A DNA stretch of 54,009 nt from Clostridia bacterium (GTDB lineage Bacteria > Bacillota > Clostridia > Oscillospirales > Acutalibacteraceae): the NCBI GenBank assembly GCA_017403265.1, contig JAFQOJ010000061.1:1-54009 (forward strand), written 5' to 3'. A model generated the notes under the pieces. That model saw nothing but the letters and a program-made list of their open reading frames with translations, searched no databases and was not told the DNA's origin. This document shows positions 44,444-53,082 of the stretch, piece by piece. Each line of letters starts with the position of its first letter. The first letter of the stretch is position 1. Both the position numbers and the translations under genes were made by a program.

Positions 44444-44631
44444 CCATTGCGAAAGCAATGGTATATCATCAACGATATCAACGCTATCGTTGTATCTCAT
44501 CAGCCGATAGGCTGTATATCATCACGCGAAGCGTGTATAAAAAGAAAACTTTCGCAATGATGATATACAAGACTTCGTCTTGATGATATGCAATTCCTTA
44601 TGGAATTGATGATATACACGGCTTTGCCGTG
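44444..44631. repeat. mirrored array of seven short hairpins with a repeated 10-bp linker
   Basis: This covers much of the gene-free stretch 44408-44838. Left half: hairpins at 44444-44461, 44470-44492, 44501-44514 and 44523-44535, separated by TATATCATCA (44462, 44515) or its variant TATCTCATCA (44493). Right half: hairpins at 44568-44582, 44591-44608 and 44617-44631, separated by the inverse linker TGATGATATA (44558, 44607; variant at 44581). The linkers switch orientation at an A-rich centre (44536-44549). Stem sequences all differ. In addition TTTCGCAATG (44550-44559) is the inverse of part of the first hairpin. 44632-44782 holds only weaker structure, e.g. the palindrome CGACCAATTGGTCG at 44710-44723. 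Confidence 0.75.
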
Positions 44632-44782
44632 ATTAAAATATGTAGTGGTTCGAACATATAGGTCGAAAATTCAAAAGGCATCGAATTTATACAACCTTTT
44701 CAGAAAAACCGACCAATTGGTCGTTTTCTTGTTTTGCTAAAACTTCATGTTTTGCAAACAAAACGCTTTCATTAAAAAGTTG

Positions 44783-44811
44783 TTGCACTTCGTATAAAAT
44801 AATTGTATAAT
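44783..44811 (+). promoter_or_regulatory. sigma-A promoter of the YgjV-like gene
   Basis: TTGCAC (44783-44788), 17-bp spacer, TATAAT (44806-44811). Confidence 0.7.
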
Positions 44812-44838
44812 ATTAAAAACGTTTTAAATGGAGTATAT

Positions 44839-45378
44839 ATGAAGCCTATTGAAATTATTGCTCAAATCATTGGTATTATTGCTATGATGTTTAACATACT
44901 GTCGTATCAGGGCAAAAAACAACGAACAGTAATTACTTTACAGTTATTTGGCGCAACACTTTTTGCTATCAATTTTATGCTGCTAGGCGCTACCATAGGT
45001 GGAATTCTTAATATATTAGGTGCCGTTCGTGCTATTGTTTTTATTTTTAAAGACAAGCTAAAAGCCAACAAAATTTCTTGGCTTATAGCTTTCACTGCTT
45101 CATATATTACAGTATATATTTTAAATTTCACAGTATTTGGCAAAGAGGCGACAACCTTTAATTTGATAATAGAAATTCTGCCCGTTATTGGTATGCTGGC
45201 GCTTAATATCGGCTTTCGGCTTAAAGATTCCGCCAATATCAGAAAGTGCGGACTTATAAGCTCACCAGCATGGCTTATATATAATATAGCGGCAGGCTCT
45301 TGGGGAGCAATTATTTGTGAAACCTTCACCCTGTTTTCCATATTTATTGGAATGCTCCGCCACGATAAAAAGAAATAA
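44839..45378 (+). CDS. YgjV-like integral membrane protein
   Basis: 179 aa from ATG 44839 (GGAG eight bases before); the open frame upstream runs through the promoter and is not coding. Five or six short hydrophobic helices with few charges, and the pattern QxIGIIAMMFNILSYQGKKQRT at the start that marks the YgjV family. The function of the family is not known to me; a transport or scaffold role is possible. A separate promoter precedes the next gene, so it may be monocistronic. Confidence 0.8.
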   Translation: MKPIEIIAQIIGIIAMMFNILSYQGKKQRTVITLQLFGATLFAINFMLLGATIGGILNILGAVRAIVFIFKDKLKANKISWLIAFTASYITVYILNFTVFGKEATTFNLIIEILPVIGMLALNIGFRLKDSANIRKCGLISSPAWLIYNIAAGSWGAIICETFTLFSIFIGMLRHDKKK

Positions 45379-45388
45379 AATAACAACC

Positions 45389-45417
45389 TTGATTTTTATA
45401 ATCTATTGGGTTATAAT
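45389..45417 (+). promoter_or_regulatory. sigma-A promoter of the deacetylase-kinase-galactosidase run
   Basis: TTGATT (45389-45394), 17-bp spacer, TATAAT (45412-45417). Confidence 0.65.
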
Positions 45418-45450
45418 AGCTAGTACTTAACAGCAAAGGAGTAGATTTAT

Positions 45451-46305
45451 ATGCAAAGTAAATTTATGAGATATCCAAACGGAAAAGCAAGGGCTGTCAC
45501 ATTTAGTTATGATGATGGCGCGCCGCAAGATAGGCAACTTACCGAATTATTTAACAAATACGGCATTAAAGCCACCTTTAATTTTACCTGCTCGTGCTTA
45601 GAAAAGGGAAACTATAATAAACAGCAAATTAAAGAGTATTTTCTAAATCCCGGTCACGAAATTGCTGTCCACGGGGCTTATCACAGAGCAAACGGCAATT
45701 TAAGACCAATTGAAGGTATTCGCGATGTGCTTGATTGCCGACTAAAGCTTGAAGAAATGTGCAACCAAATTATTCGCGGTATGGCGTACCCCGATTCAGG
45801 TATAACCCAAATGGGAAACTTTAGCAGCTACCAAGCAATAAAACAATATTTAACCGAATTAGATATTGCTTATGCTAGAACTCTTGGTGGGGATAATAAT
45901 TCTTTTAAATTACCCGAAGATTTTCACGCTTGGATGCCTACTGCACACCATAACAACCCGAAAATTTTTGAGTTTATTGATGAATTTTTGAATTTAGATA
46001 TTTCTGAAAAAGCATACCACGCTAGACGCATTCCCAGGCTTTTTTATATTTGGGGTCATAGCTATGAATTAGACCGTGATAACAATTGGGAGCATATGGA
46101 AAAAATTTGCCAAAAGCTAAGCGGTAATGATGATGTATGGTATGCCACCAATATTGAAATATACGATTATGTCGAAGCGTATAAGAGTCTTCGTTACAGC
46201 GCTAACGGTCACACCGTTTACAACCCGACCTTATATACCGTTTGGTTTGATGTTGACAGTAAGCTATATAGTATAAACCCTGGCGAAACCATTTATATTG
46301 ATTAA
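45451..46305 (+). CDS. cytosolic polysaccharide deacetylase-like protein (NodB fold)
   Basis: 284 aa, no signal peptide. The NodB-type TFSYDDGAPQDRQL carries the paired aspartates and GHEIAVHGAYHRAN the HxxxH metal site; RGMAYPDSG and a late WGHSYELD follow. The C-terminal about 60 residues form an added beta domain. Lack of an export signal suggests an intracellular oligosaccharide substrate, in keeping with the alpha-galactosidase downstream. AAAGGAG precedes the ATG. Confidence 0.85.
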   Translation: MQSKFMRYPNGKARAVTFSYDDGAPQDRQLTELFNKYGIKATFNFTCSCLEKGNYNKQQIKEYFLNPGHEIAVHGAYHRANGNLRPIEGIRDVLDCRLKLEEMCNQIIRGMAYPDSGITQMGNFSSYQAIKQYLTELDIAYARTLGGDNNSFKLPEDFHAWMPTAHHNNPKIFEFIDEFLNLDISEKAYHARRIPRLFYIWGHSYELDRDNNWEHMEKICQKLSGNDDVWYATNIEIYDYVEAYKSLRYSANGHTVYNPTLYTVWFDVDSKLYSINPGETIYID

Positions 46306-46321
46306 CCAAAAAGGAAACGTT

Positions 46322-46834
46322 ATGATTATTTTAATTACAGGTGCTTCGCATACGGGCAAAACTGCGCTCGCACAAAAATTACTTGAAAAATATAAATATC
46401 CTTACCTTTCTATAGACCATTTAAAAATGGGGCTTATTCGCAGCAAAAACACAACGCTTACACCCTTAAGCGATGATAACGCTTTAACCGAATACCTATG
46501 GCCGATAGTGCGCGAAATAATTAAAACCTCTATAGAAAACAAGCAAAATCTTATTGTTGAAGGGTGTTATATTCCGTTTTGTTGGGCAAAGGATTTTGAA
46601 AAAGAATATCTTAATGATATTAAATATTATTGCCTTGTAATGAGTGAAAATTATATACGCAACAACTTTCTAAACATAAAAAAATATGCAAGTGTTATTG
46701 AAAAGCGCTTAGATGATGACTGCACTTTAGAAGATGTTTTAAAGGATAACGCGCAAGTACTAACACTTGCTAAAAGACATAATTTAAACTATATTCTGAT
46801 AGATGAAAATTACGAAATCGATATAGACTTATAA
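46322..46834 (+). CDS. P-loop kinase-like protein
   Basis: 170 aa from ATG 46322 (AAAGGAAAC before); an earlier in-frame ATG at 46298 lies inside the deacetylase gene. Walker A GASHTGKTALA, then SIDHLKMGLIR and NLIVEGCYIP, the pattern of small-molecule kinases and zeta-toxin/AAA_33-like phosphotransferases, with a helical lid (about residues 105-140). No antitoxin gene adjoins. It is placed between a deacetylase and a glycosidase, so a sugar or metabolite kinase role is plausible but unproved. Confidence 0.78.
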   Translation: MIILITGASHTGKTALAQKLLEKYKYPYLSIDHLKMGLIRSKNTTLTPLSDDNALTEYLWPIVREIIKTSIENKQNLIVEGCYIPFCWAKDFEKEYLNDIKYYCLVMSENYIRNNFLNIKKYASVIEKRLDDDCTLEDVLKDNAQVLTLAKRHNLNYILIDENYEIDIDL

Positions 46835-46855
46835 ACCGCGATTGGAGAACAGCTT

Positions 46856-48562
46856 ATGGACTTTTTTGTTAAAGATTTAAGTGCTAAAGAGCATATTACA
46901 CTAACTGAAAAAACGGTAGACGGGATTACATATCTTGATGTTCATTTAAGTGCTGAAGAAAAAATGCAAATCAGTAATTTTAAAATAAGATTCAATTTCC
47001 CCGATATAGAATGTTACTCTACATGGAGTCCGCTTATCGGTCAAAGTCGCCATTTAGGCCCTAACTGGGGAAAACGCTATACAGGCTCACGTTTAGCTTT
47101 CGGTATGCCGGTACATTCGCTTATATCCGCAGACGGCAATAATAGCCTTTGTATAGCAGTATCCGATGTTAAAACTCCTATCAATATTGCAACAGGTGTT
47201 CGTGAAGAAAATGCCGAATTTGACTGCGAGGTATCCTTTTTCACCACCCCCACTACCCCACTTACCGAGTATAATGCCACTATACGCATTGACCGTAGAA
47301 AAATTCCGTTTTATGAAAGCGTTTATGAAGTAAGCGCTTGGTGGGAACAATTCTACACCCCCGCATTTGTACCTGAAGATGCTAAAATGCCCATGAACTC
47401 GCTATGGTATAGCTTCCACCAAAACTTAGTTCCTGAAGAAATTATTAAACAGTGTGAGCTTTCAAAGCCCTTAGGTATGGATACCGTTATAATTGATGAC
47501 GGTTGGCAGACTGATGACAATAACCGCGGTTATGCTTATTGCGGTGACTGGGAGGTTTGCAAAAATAAAATCCCCGATATGAAAGCCTTTGTTGACGGTA
47601 TTCATAAAACGGGTATGAAGGTTATGCTATGGTACTCGGTACCGTTTGTTGGCGGTTATTCTAAGGCTTATGAAAAGTTTAAGGATATGCTTTTGTACGA
47701 ATGGCATAACAACGCTTTCTGCCTTGACCCGCGTTACAAAGAAGTGCGCGATTATCTTTGCGAAGTTTATGAAAACGCAATTAAGCATTGGGGACTTGAC
47801 GGCTTAAAGCTTGACTTTATAGATACCTTTGCCCTTAAGGGCAGAGGCTTGGAATATGACGAAAAAAGAGATTTTGAGTCACTTGAAGATGCTATTGATA
47901 CTCTTATGAAGGATGTTAATACCCGTCTTCGCGCAATTAACCCCGATGTTCTTATAGAATTCAGACAAAGCTATGTAGGTCCTGCTATTCGTTGCTACGG
48001 CAATATGCTGCGAGTTGGCGACTGCCCGAGTGATGCCATAAGAAACCGCGTTGCAATAGTGGATTTAAGACTTACTTCAGGTAATACTGCCGTTCATTCC
48101 GATATGATTATGTGGAATTATAACGACAGTGTAGAATCCGCAAGCCTACAATTTGCTAACATTTTATATAGCGTTCCGCAGTTTTCAATGCTTATAGATA
48201 AATTGTCAGACGAGCACCTTAAAATGTCAAAATACTATTTGAACTTTTGGCGCGAGCATAGAGAAATATTGCTTAACGGTAAATTAACAGCAGTTTGTCC
48301 CGAAAGCTCATATTCTAAGGTTAAAGCTACGCTCAGTGATAAATCGGTAGTAACCCTTTATGCCGATAGAATGGCAGATATCACTAACAATTATACCGTT
48401 ATAGTGAATGCTTCCCCTTATAAGAGTGTATTCGTAAAGGGTGCCAAGGGTAAAGCCGTAAAAACTGTAAACTGTATGGGTGAAGAATTAAGCACCGGTA
48501 TAATAAACAACGATATTGAAGAGATTATACTACCAATGGGCGCTATGGCATTTATTATGTAA
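46856..48562 (+). CDS. GH36-type alpha-galactosidase
   Basis: 568 aa, no signal peptide. An N-terminal beta-sandwich (about 1-170) precedes a TIM barrel with MDTVIIDDGWQTD, MKVMLWYSVPF and the nucleophile strand LDGLKLDFIDTF. The acid/base aspartate should lie in LRVGDCPSD. These match clan GH-D (GH36/GH31-like melibiases), which remove alpha-galactosyl groups from raffinose-type sugars or galactans. Shorter than the 700-aa GH36 enzymes. GGAGAAC precedes the ATG. Other alpha-glycosidase specificities in the clan cannot be excluded. Confidence 0.85.
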   Translation: MDFFVKDLSAKEHITLTEKTVDGITYLDVHLSAEEKMQISNFKIRFNFPDIECYSTWSPLIGQSRHLGPNWGKRYTGSRLAFGMPVHSLISADGNNSLCIAVSDVKTPINIATGVREENAEFDCEVSFFTTPTTPLTEYNATIRIDRRKIPFYESVYEVSAWWEQFYTPAFVPEDAKMPMNSLWYSFHQNLVPEEIIKQCELSKPLGMDTVIIDDGWQTDDNNRGYAYCGDWEVCKNKIPDMKAFVDGIHKTGMKVMLWYSVPFVGGYSKAYEKFKDMLLYEWHNNAFCLDPRYKEVRDYLCEVYENAIKHWGLDGLKLDFIDTFALKGRGLEYDEKRDFESLEDAIDTLMKDVNTRLRAINPDVLIEFRQSYVGPAIRCYGNMLRVGDCPSDAIRNRVAIVDLRLTSGNTAVHSDMIMWNYNDSVESASLQFANILYSVPQFSMLIDKLSDEHLKMSKYYLNFWREHREILLNGKLTAVCPESSYSKVKATLSDKSVVTLYADRMADITNNYTVIVNASPYKSVFVKGAKGKAVKTVNCMGEELSTGIINNDIEEIILPMGAMAFIM

Positions 48563-48572
48563 TTTTTCACTC

Positions 48573-48601
48573 TTGACAAACACTTATTATGGGTGTATAA
48601 T
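48573..48601 (+). promoter_or_regulatory. sigma-A promoter of the TPP riboswitch-thiT transcript
   Basis: TTGACA (48573-48578), 17-bp spacer, TATAAT (48596-48601); transcription would start about 48608, at the foot of the riboswitch. Confidence 0.85.
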
Positions 48602-48610
48602 GTCATTGCA

Positions 48611-48709
48611 ATTAGGGAGCTTAATGAAACTTAGGCTGAGAGGAAGTCCGTTTTAACTATGACTTCGACCGATAACCTGATGCGGATAATGCCGCCGTAG
48701 GAAAATACA
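48611..48709 (+). promoter_or_regulatory. TPP (thiamine pyrophosphate) riboswitch
   Basis: The two conserved cores of the THI element are present: GGCTGAGAGGAAG (CTGAGA at 48636-48641) and ACCTGATGCGGATAATGCCG with GTAGGAAAATAC. A P3 stem GGAAGTC / GACTTC lies between. The thiT coding region follows after an intrinsic terminator, so thiamine pyrophosphate should repress by termination. Confidence 0.95.
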
Positions 48710-48718
48710 GTATTCGTA

Positions 48719-48751
48719 TTGCCGCAGGTATAATTGCCTGCGGCTTTTTGT
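48719..48751 (+). terminator. riboswitch expression-platform terminator
   Basis: GCCGCAGG / CCTGCGGC stem (48721-48743) followed by TTTTTG; placed between the TPP aptamer and thiT. Confidence 0.9.
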
Positions 48752-48818
48752 ATTTCTTAAAGAGTATTTATCTTAAAACTCAAGGTAATTGCAAAAAAGA
48801 AAAAAGGAGATACAAAAA

Positions 48819-49388
48819 ATGAAAGAAAACTCGAAAAAACACATCTACCGCCTATGCGTCAGCGCTGTATTTATCGCGCTTGCAACCGTGCTTAGCACCA
48901 TTAAGGTGTATGACCCACCGCTTGGTGGCTCGGTAACACTTTTTAGTATGATTCCCGTTGTTATGCTTTCATGTATGTACGGTGTAAAATGGGGTCTTGC
49001 CTGCTCGTTTGTTTACGGTTTAGGGCAAATGCTATTAAGCTTTGGGGAAGTTTGCTCTTGGGGGCTTACCGCTTTAACCCTTGTGCTTACATTCCTAATC
49101 GACTATATACTCGCCTACTTTGTTTTAGGCTTTGCAGGCGCATTTGCCAAAAAGGGTGTAATCGGTATGGTTTTGGGTACTGTTATGGCGCTTGTTTTAA
49201 GATTTTTATGCCACTATACCACAGGCGTATTTATCTTTGATATTTGGCTACCCGAAGAATGGAGCAACGTTTGGCTTTATTCCCTTTGCTACAATGGCGG
49301 ATATATGCTACCCGAAATTGTTATAACCACCTTCGGCGCCGCCATTTTATTTAAAATACCTGCAATTAAAAAGATAATGCAAGTATAA
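48819..49388 (+). CDS. thiT: thiamine-specific ECF transporter S component ThiT
   Basis: A 189-aa membrane protein with six hydrophobic helices that binds thiamine and docks to the shared ECF energising module. The start region RLCVSAVFIALATVLS and the loop with GGSVTLFSMIPV, plus the aromatic VYGLGQ, GEVCSWGLT and CHYTTGVF around the site, are typical of ThiT. I start at ATG 48819 (AAGGAG eight bases before). The TPP riboswitch upstream supports the thiamine assignment independently. The EcfA/EcfT genes are not in the window. Confidence 0.93.
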   Translation: MKENSKKHIYRLCVSAVFIALATVLSTIKVYDPPLGGSVTLFSMIPVVMLSCMYGVKWGLACSFVYGLGQMLLSFGEVCSWGLTALTLVLTFLIDYILAYFVLGFAGAFAKKGVIGMVLGTVMALVLRFLCHYTTGVFIFDIWLPEEWSNVWLYSLCYNGGYMLPEIVITTFGAAILFKIPAIKKIMQV

Positions 49389-49408
49389 ATATTTATAAAA
49401 AAAGTAAC

Positions 49409-49451
49409 GGCTATCGCAAGTGATTTACTCACTCGCGATAGCCTTTTTTAT
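49409..49451. terminator. bidirectional terminator between thiT and the GH127-like gene
   Basis: GGCTATCGCAAGTGA / TCACTCGCGATAGCC, one mismatch, 5-nt loop, T run after; on the minus strand it is followed by TTACTTTTTTT. Confidence 0.85.
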
Positions 49452-49456
49452 TACTT

Positions 49457-51421
49457 CTAATTTTGAGCCGTTTCAGTTAATATCCATGCTGCCATTTTGC
49501 TCTTATCTGTCCAAAGCTTGCCAGCCGATGCGTAATCGGTAACATGCATTAATGTTCCGTCACTCAAGGGTACGCAAAGCTCCAAAATATTCTTATAAGG
49601 AGCAACCCTCTGTAAAGGAGTCTGCACATCAACATAACCGTCATCCTTCACCTTAATATCAACAGGTGCATCTACGCTGTAGCCCAAACGGTTTTCTTGC
49701 GCTAAAACTATAGGACCCCTTACCAAAGCTAAATGATATTTTGCTTTTTCGTCTTCCTTATCGAAGGTAGGTATCATATAATTAGCACCCCATACAACAT
49801 GGTTCATAAGAACCTGACTGCCGTAGGATATCGGTTTAATGGCCTTAGTTCGCATATCAAACTGGATATCCACGCTATCGCCTGTTTTCCATACCTTTTT
49901 AAGCCTTACATAGCCCTTATTTACAGCAATATTATCGCCGCAAACCGAAATTTTTGTGTTTTCACTCCATGCGGGGTTCCGAACCAAAATTTCAAACTCT
50001 TCTTCCTGTGTTTCAAGCTTGATACGAATTTTGTTGTCTACTGGGTATTTTGTATCGGTTTCAATTATAAGCAGATTACCCTTTGGTGTTTTAGTTTTTA
50101 TAGTACCGTCAAAATACATATTTAAAACTATACCGCCATCAGTTGTAAGCGCCGCCATTTTTGCCATTAAGCCGTTACCTGCAGCGCCGATACAAGCGCA
50201 ACAACCATAGTAATGCATATCACTCATAACCTTTAATCCGCCTACCCCGTTACCGCGTGTACCTGCGGTTAAGGGGCTGTAGCTATCAAACGGAAGCGGC
50301 TCTATTGCCCAATCAGGATGCTCTTTTTTTATTTTGGGTTCTATTACCTTTTCTGTGTTAATAGCACCCAAATAAGCATTGTACATTGAAATTTCAAAAG
50401 CATCCGAATACTTGGGGTCGCCTGTGAGTAGCGATAACTGATACATAAACTTCATAAGCGTTACCGTAACACAGGTTTCTTGCGCAATAATTCCGTTTGT
50501 GGTATTTGCTTGGCGCACAGAAGAATGGTCGAATAACTCGTGGGTACAGCCACAGCTACCAATAATGGTAAAATCGCTTTCCAAAACCTTGTTAGCAAAG
50601 TTTATAACTGCGGTCTTGTGCCACTCGGTACCTACCACTCTATAATACTCCAAAAGACCTTCAAAGCAAGATGTCATTTCGTAAGCCTTGGTTATTGGGT
50701 ACTGATAGGGGTATAATTCATCCTTATAAGCTAAATCGAAAATATTAACCACTTCCGTACCGCCCGAATTTACAATATATGTAGCAAAATCGAGATATTT
50801 CTTTTCACCCGTTATATCGTAAAGCCTTACAATAGGCTCTAAAAGTGACGAAGAATTAAGCCCGCGCCAATGGTGACTTGCTTTAGTTATATGGGTTTTA
50901 CCTTCGGTATCTCCTATTTTTAACATAATGTAATCTGCCTGTCGGCACATACACCTTGTAATCTCTTTTGAGAATTTATCGTCTTCGCAAATCTCCATAA
51001 AATACTGCATACCAAGAAGTACATACTTTCTTGACCAAATATCCCAATGATGAAATTCGTTACTTTTAGGGTATGTACTAATTCTACCATCTTGGTCGGA
51101 AGACAGCATCATATCCTTGACAGTAGCGGTTAAAACATCATAAAGCGCTTTATTCTTGGTATAAGAGTAGGTAAAACAAGCGCCACGCATCATTTTACCC
51201 CAGTATTCACCGCGCCAACCACCATCCAAATCGGCATCACTTCTAAATTGGTGCACAAATCTTTTCCATAATTCCGGGCGTAAAAGCTGAAAATTTTCAA
51301 TATATTTTATAGCTTCATCTATAAAACCGTTAAACTTATAAGAATTTTCGTAATCTATAAAAAATTTATCGGTTTTAAGTCGGGGATAATTTGCAGTATT
51401 ACCCTTATACAATTCCCTCAT
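49457..51421 (-). CDS. GH127-like (DUF1680) beta-L-arabinofuranosidase family protein
   Basis: 654 aa from ATG 51421 (AGGAG seven bases before); an upstream in-frame ATG lies in the preceding gene. No signal peptide. An (alpha/alpha)6 barrel fills the first about 430 residues and beta-sandwich domains follow. IIAQETCVT gives the Glu and first Cys, and YYGCCACIG the Cys pair that bind zinc and supply the thiolate nucleophile in GH127. Natural substrates are beta-L-arabinofuranosyl groups of plant glycoproteins and pectin, though related families (GH146 and others) differ. It follows the propeller gene by 10 bp. Confidence 0.82.
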   Translation of the reverse strand: MRELYKGNTANYPRLKTDKFFIDYENSYKFNGFIDEAIKYIENFQLLRPELWKRFVHQFRSDADLDGGWRGEYWGKMMRGACFTYSYTKNKALYDVLTATVKDMMLSSDQDGRISTYPKSNEFHHWDIWSRKYVLLGMQYFMEICEDDKFSKEITRCMCRQADYIMLKIGDTEGKTHITKASHHWRGLNSSSLLEPIVRLYDITGEKKYLDFATYIVNSGGTEVVNIFDLAYKDELYPYQYPITKAYEMTSCFEGLLEYYRVVGTEWHKTAVINFANKVLESDFTIIGSCGCTHELFDHSSVRQANTTNGIIAQETCVTVTLMKFMYQLSLLTGDPKYSDAFEISMYNAYLGAINTEKVIEPKIKKEHPDWAIEPLPFDSYSPLTAGTRGNGVGGLKVMSDMHYYGCCACIGAAGNGLMAKMAALTTDGGIVLNMYFDGTIKTKTPKGNLLIIETDTKYPVDNKIRIKLETQEEEFEILVRNPAWSENTKISVCGDNIAVNKGYVRLKKVWKTGDSVDIQFDMRTKAIKPISYGSQVLMNHVVWGANYMIPTFDKEDEKAKYHLALVRGPIVLAQENRLGYSVDAPVDIKVKDDGYVDVQTPLQRVAPYKNILELCVPLSDGTLMHVTDYASAGKLWTDKSKMAAWILTETAQN

Positions 51422-51431
51422 TACAATTCTC

Positions 51432-52745
51432 CTAAATGTCGGCAATGCCCGCAGCGTGCGCTCCGCCGTAGTCGCCGTTTTCATCGGCAAAGCCGAAAGC
51501 GAATAGCTTTCCGTCTACATAGAATTTAATTCTGATAACCTTACAGTTAAGGGTAGAAATATCAAAATCCCCAAAATCAAGGGTATAGTTAGTACTATCC
51601 CCGTTAAACTCTTTAGAAACAGCAAGTAAATTACCGTTTTTATCTAAAATTTCGGCTTTAACTTTACCAATAGCGTTTATACCCATTGTCTTTTTATCTG
51701 TAAACTCTAATTTACGGGTTAAAAGAGTACCGTTACCGTTCATTGAAACAAAACCGTCACGTCTGAGAATTGCAATACCTGTTGCGCCACCACAGTACAT
51801 GCCTGTATAGAAATCGTCCAATTCCTGAGCATTTTTACCTGTCAGGTTTCGCGCCTTGCTTTCATCCCCCGAAAAGCCCGAATAGTAAATCCACAATTCG
51901 TCACCGTGGATAATACATCCGCCGCCTACCGACTGAACATATCCCCTATCCCAAGCACCATCGTAACGTGAAGCCCAAATAAGCGGTTTGCGGTTAGGAC
52001 GCGAGAAGTTAAAGCCATCACGGCTGTACATAGGAATAAGCTCGGTAATTTTAGGCACACCGCGGTCGCCAAAATCATTATTATTAAGACCCCTATGAAT
52101 TTCAAACATGCCAAGCATAATGCTTTCGTAACCTATTGCGTCAACACAGTAAAGACCTGGCATAGCGTTTTTATCGGTTTTCGGGTCTTCGAAACCCTTT
52201 AAGCAGGTTGTACTAAACATATATGGGTCGGATTCGTCTTCAATATCTGCCGCAAGCCAACGCTTTCTTTCTTCAAACTTCCACTCAATGCCTTCGGTAA
52301 AGCTATCGCTTTCAAAATAGTCGCGTGTACGTGTTTCGTAAAAATAAGGGTCCTTGTTTGTAAAGTCGCTTCTTATGCTGAATACCCACTTTTTTCGGAA
52401 AGGATTGTAAAACGCACTGCAGCGGTCACCACCGGGGCCTGTAAGACCGTGAATTTTCCAATGGATACCGTCAGCCGATGTGCCGTTCACACCGCCTACC
52501 GCCCAACGCGGACCGTGGTGAGCCATCTTGTAGCGCTCTTCTTTTGGTGCATCATAGTCAATAAAGAAAGTACAAGAGTCTGGCTGTAGTGCTTCAAGCG
52601 GACTATCTTCAAATTTAACCTCAGGGTCAAAGGGTAAAATCTGGTTAGTGCCCGGTACTAAATCAAGCTCAGGTCTTACCCAGTTTATGCCGTCGGCCGA
52701 TTCAGCATAAGCTAAAGTGTGAAGCCAGCCTGCTTCGTACCACAT
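51432..52745 (-). CDS. C-terminal main part of the propeller-type glycosidase
   Basis: 437 codons, beginning MWYEAGW at an internal ATG with no ribosome site. Repeated WxxPxL, SADGINW and RDGFNFSRP blocks, and GGGCIIHGDELWIYYSG, are the five-bladed propeller pattern of GH43/GH32-like glycosidases. A beta-sandwich ends the protein. It lies directly before the GH127-like gene and is cotranscribed with it. Confidence 0.7.
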   Translation of the reverse strand: MWYEAGWLHTLAYAESADGINWVRPELDLVPGTNQILPFDPEVKFEDSPLEALQPDSCTFFIDYDAPKEERYKMAHHGPRWAVGGVNGTSADGIHWKIHGLTGPGGDRCSAFYNPFRKKWVFSIRSDFTNKDPYFYETRTRDYFESDSFTEGIEWKFEERKRWLAADIEDESDPYMFSTTCLKGFEDPKTDKNAMPGLYCVDAIGYESIMLGMFEIHRGLNNNDFGDRGVPKITELIPMYSRDGFNFSRPNRKPLIWASRYDGAWDRGYVQSVGGGCIIHGDELWIYYSGFSGDESKARNLTGKNAQELDDFYTGMYCGGATGIAILRRDGFVSMNGNGTLLTRKLEFTDKKTMGINAIGKVKAEILDKNGNLLAVSKEFNGDSTNYTLDFGDFDISTLNCKVIRIKFYVDGKLFAFGFADENGDYGGAHAAGIADI

Positions 52746-53050
52746 TTTATATTTTTTCTCATCTTCATCGTACCAAACACCACCACTTTTTGGGCAAGCA
52801 ACGGACGGCCTGTTTCGGTTTCAAGCTTAGTCTCGGGGTAAAGTACTGGGTTGCCCTCAAACTTTTTAGCCTTGTGGTACTCTATTTCAAGGTCTGTTTG
52901 CTCAATTAAAAAATCGTCCACAAAAAGTTGTCTGCCTACAGTTACATTTATAACCTCAGGCGGATTTTTAAGATATGGCACATTATTGGGATAGCTCATA
53001 TCTTTGTCAAAATCATCAGGTAATATTATATTGTTATAAAGCTTTTCCAT
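52712..53050 (-). CDS. N-terminal part of the propeller-type glycosidase
   Basis: About 85 correct residues (MEKLYNNIILPDDF..., VGRQLFVDDFLIEQTDLEIEYHKAKKFEGNPVLYPETK), then about 27 out-of-frame residues. The RQLFVDDFLI and NPVLYPE motifs are the usual start of this propeller family. AAGGAG stands before the ATG, so this is the true gene start. Confidence 0.7.
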   Translation of the reverse strand: MEKLYNNIILPDDFDKDMSYPNNVPYLKNPPEVINVTVGRQLFVDDFLIEQTDLEIEYHKAKKFEGNPVLYPETKLETETGRPLLAQKVVVFGTMKMRKNIKCGTKQAGFTL

Positions 53051-53082
53051 ATTAAAATCTCCTTTCGGATTTTATTAGTATT

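Larger units (their letters stand above)
51432..53050 (-). pseudogene. propeller-type glycosidase gene broken by a frameshift (probable loss of one CCGT)
   Basis: Two overlapping frames together make one protein of about 540 residues. The upstream frame reads ...ETETGRP and then loses sense; the other frame continues RPSVACPKSGGVWYDEDE and on to KMWYEAGW. At the junction the minus strand reads GG-CCGT-CCGT-TGC (plus 52801-52808, ACGGACGG). Three CCGT copies instead of two would give an uninterrupted GRPSVACPKSGG. Replication slippage therefore explains the shift exactly; a sequencing error is possible too. Confidence 0.75.

Noticed and set aside
44169..44447. 92-codon minus-strand ORF with GAGGFEPPKSKTTDLQ-like and DSNPRPADYKSAALP-like sequence
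   Set aside because: It is the antisense of the two tRNA genes; this is a well-known false protein found wherever tRNAs are translated backwards.
46322..46834. P-loop protein considered as a zeta-type toxin
   Set aside because: No epsilon-like antitoxin gene lies next to it, and it stands inside a sugar-enzyme run; the kinase name is kept general.
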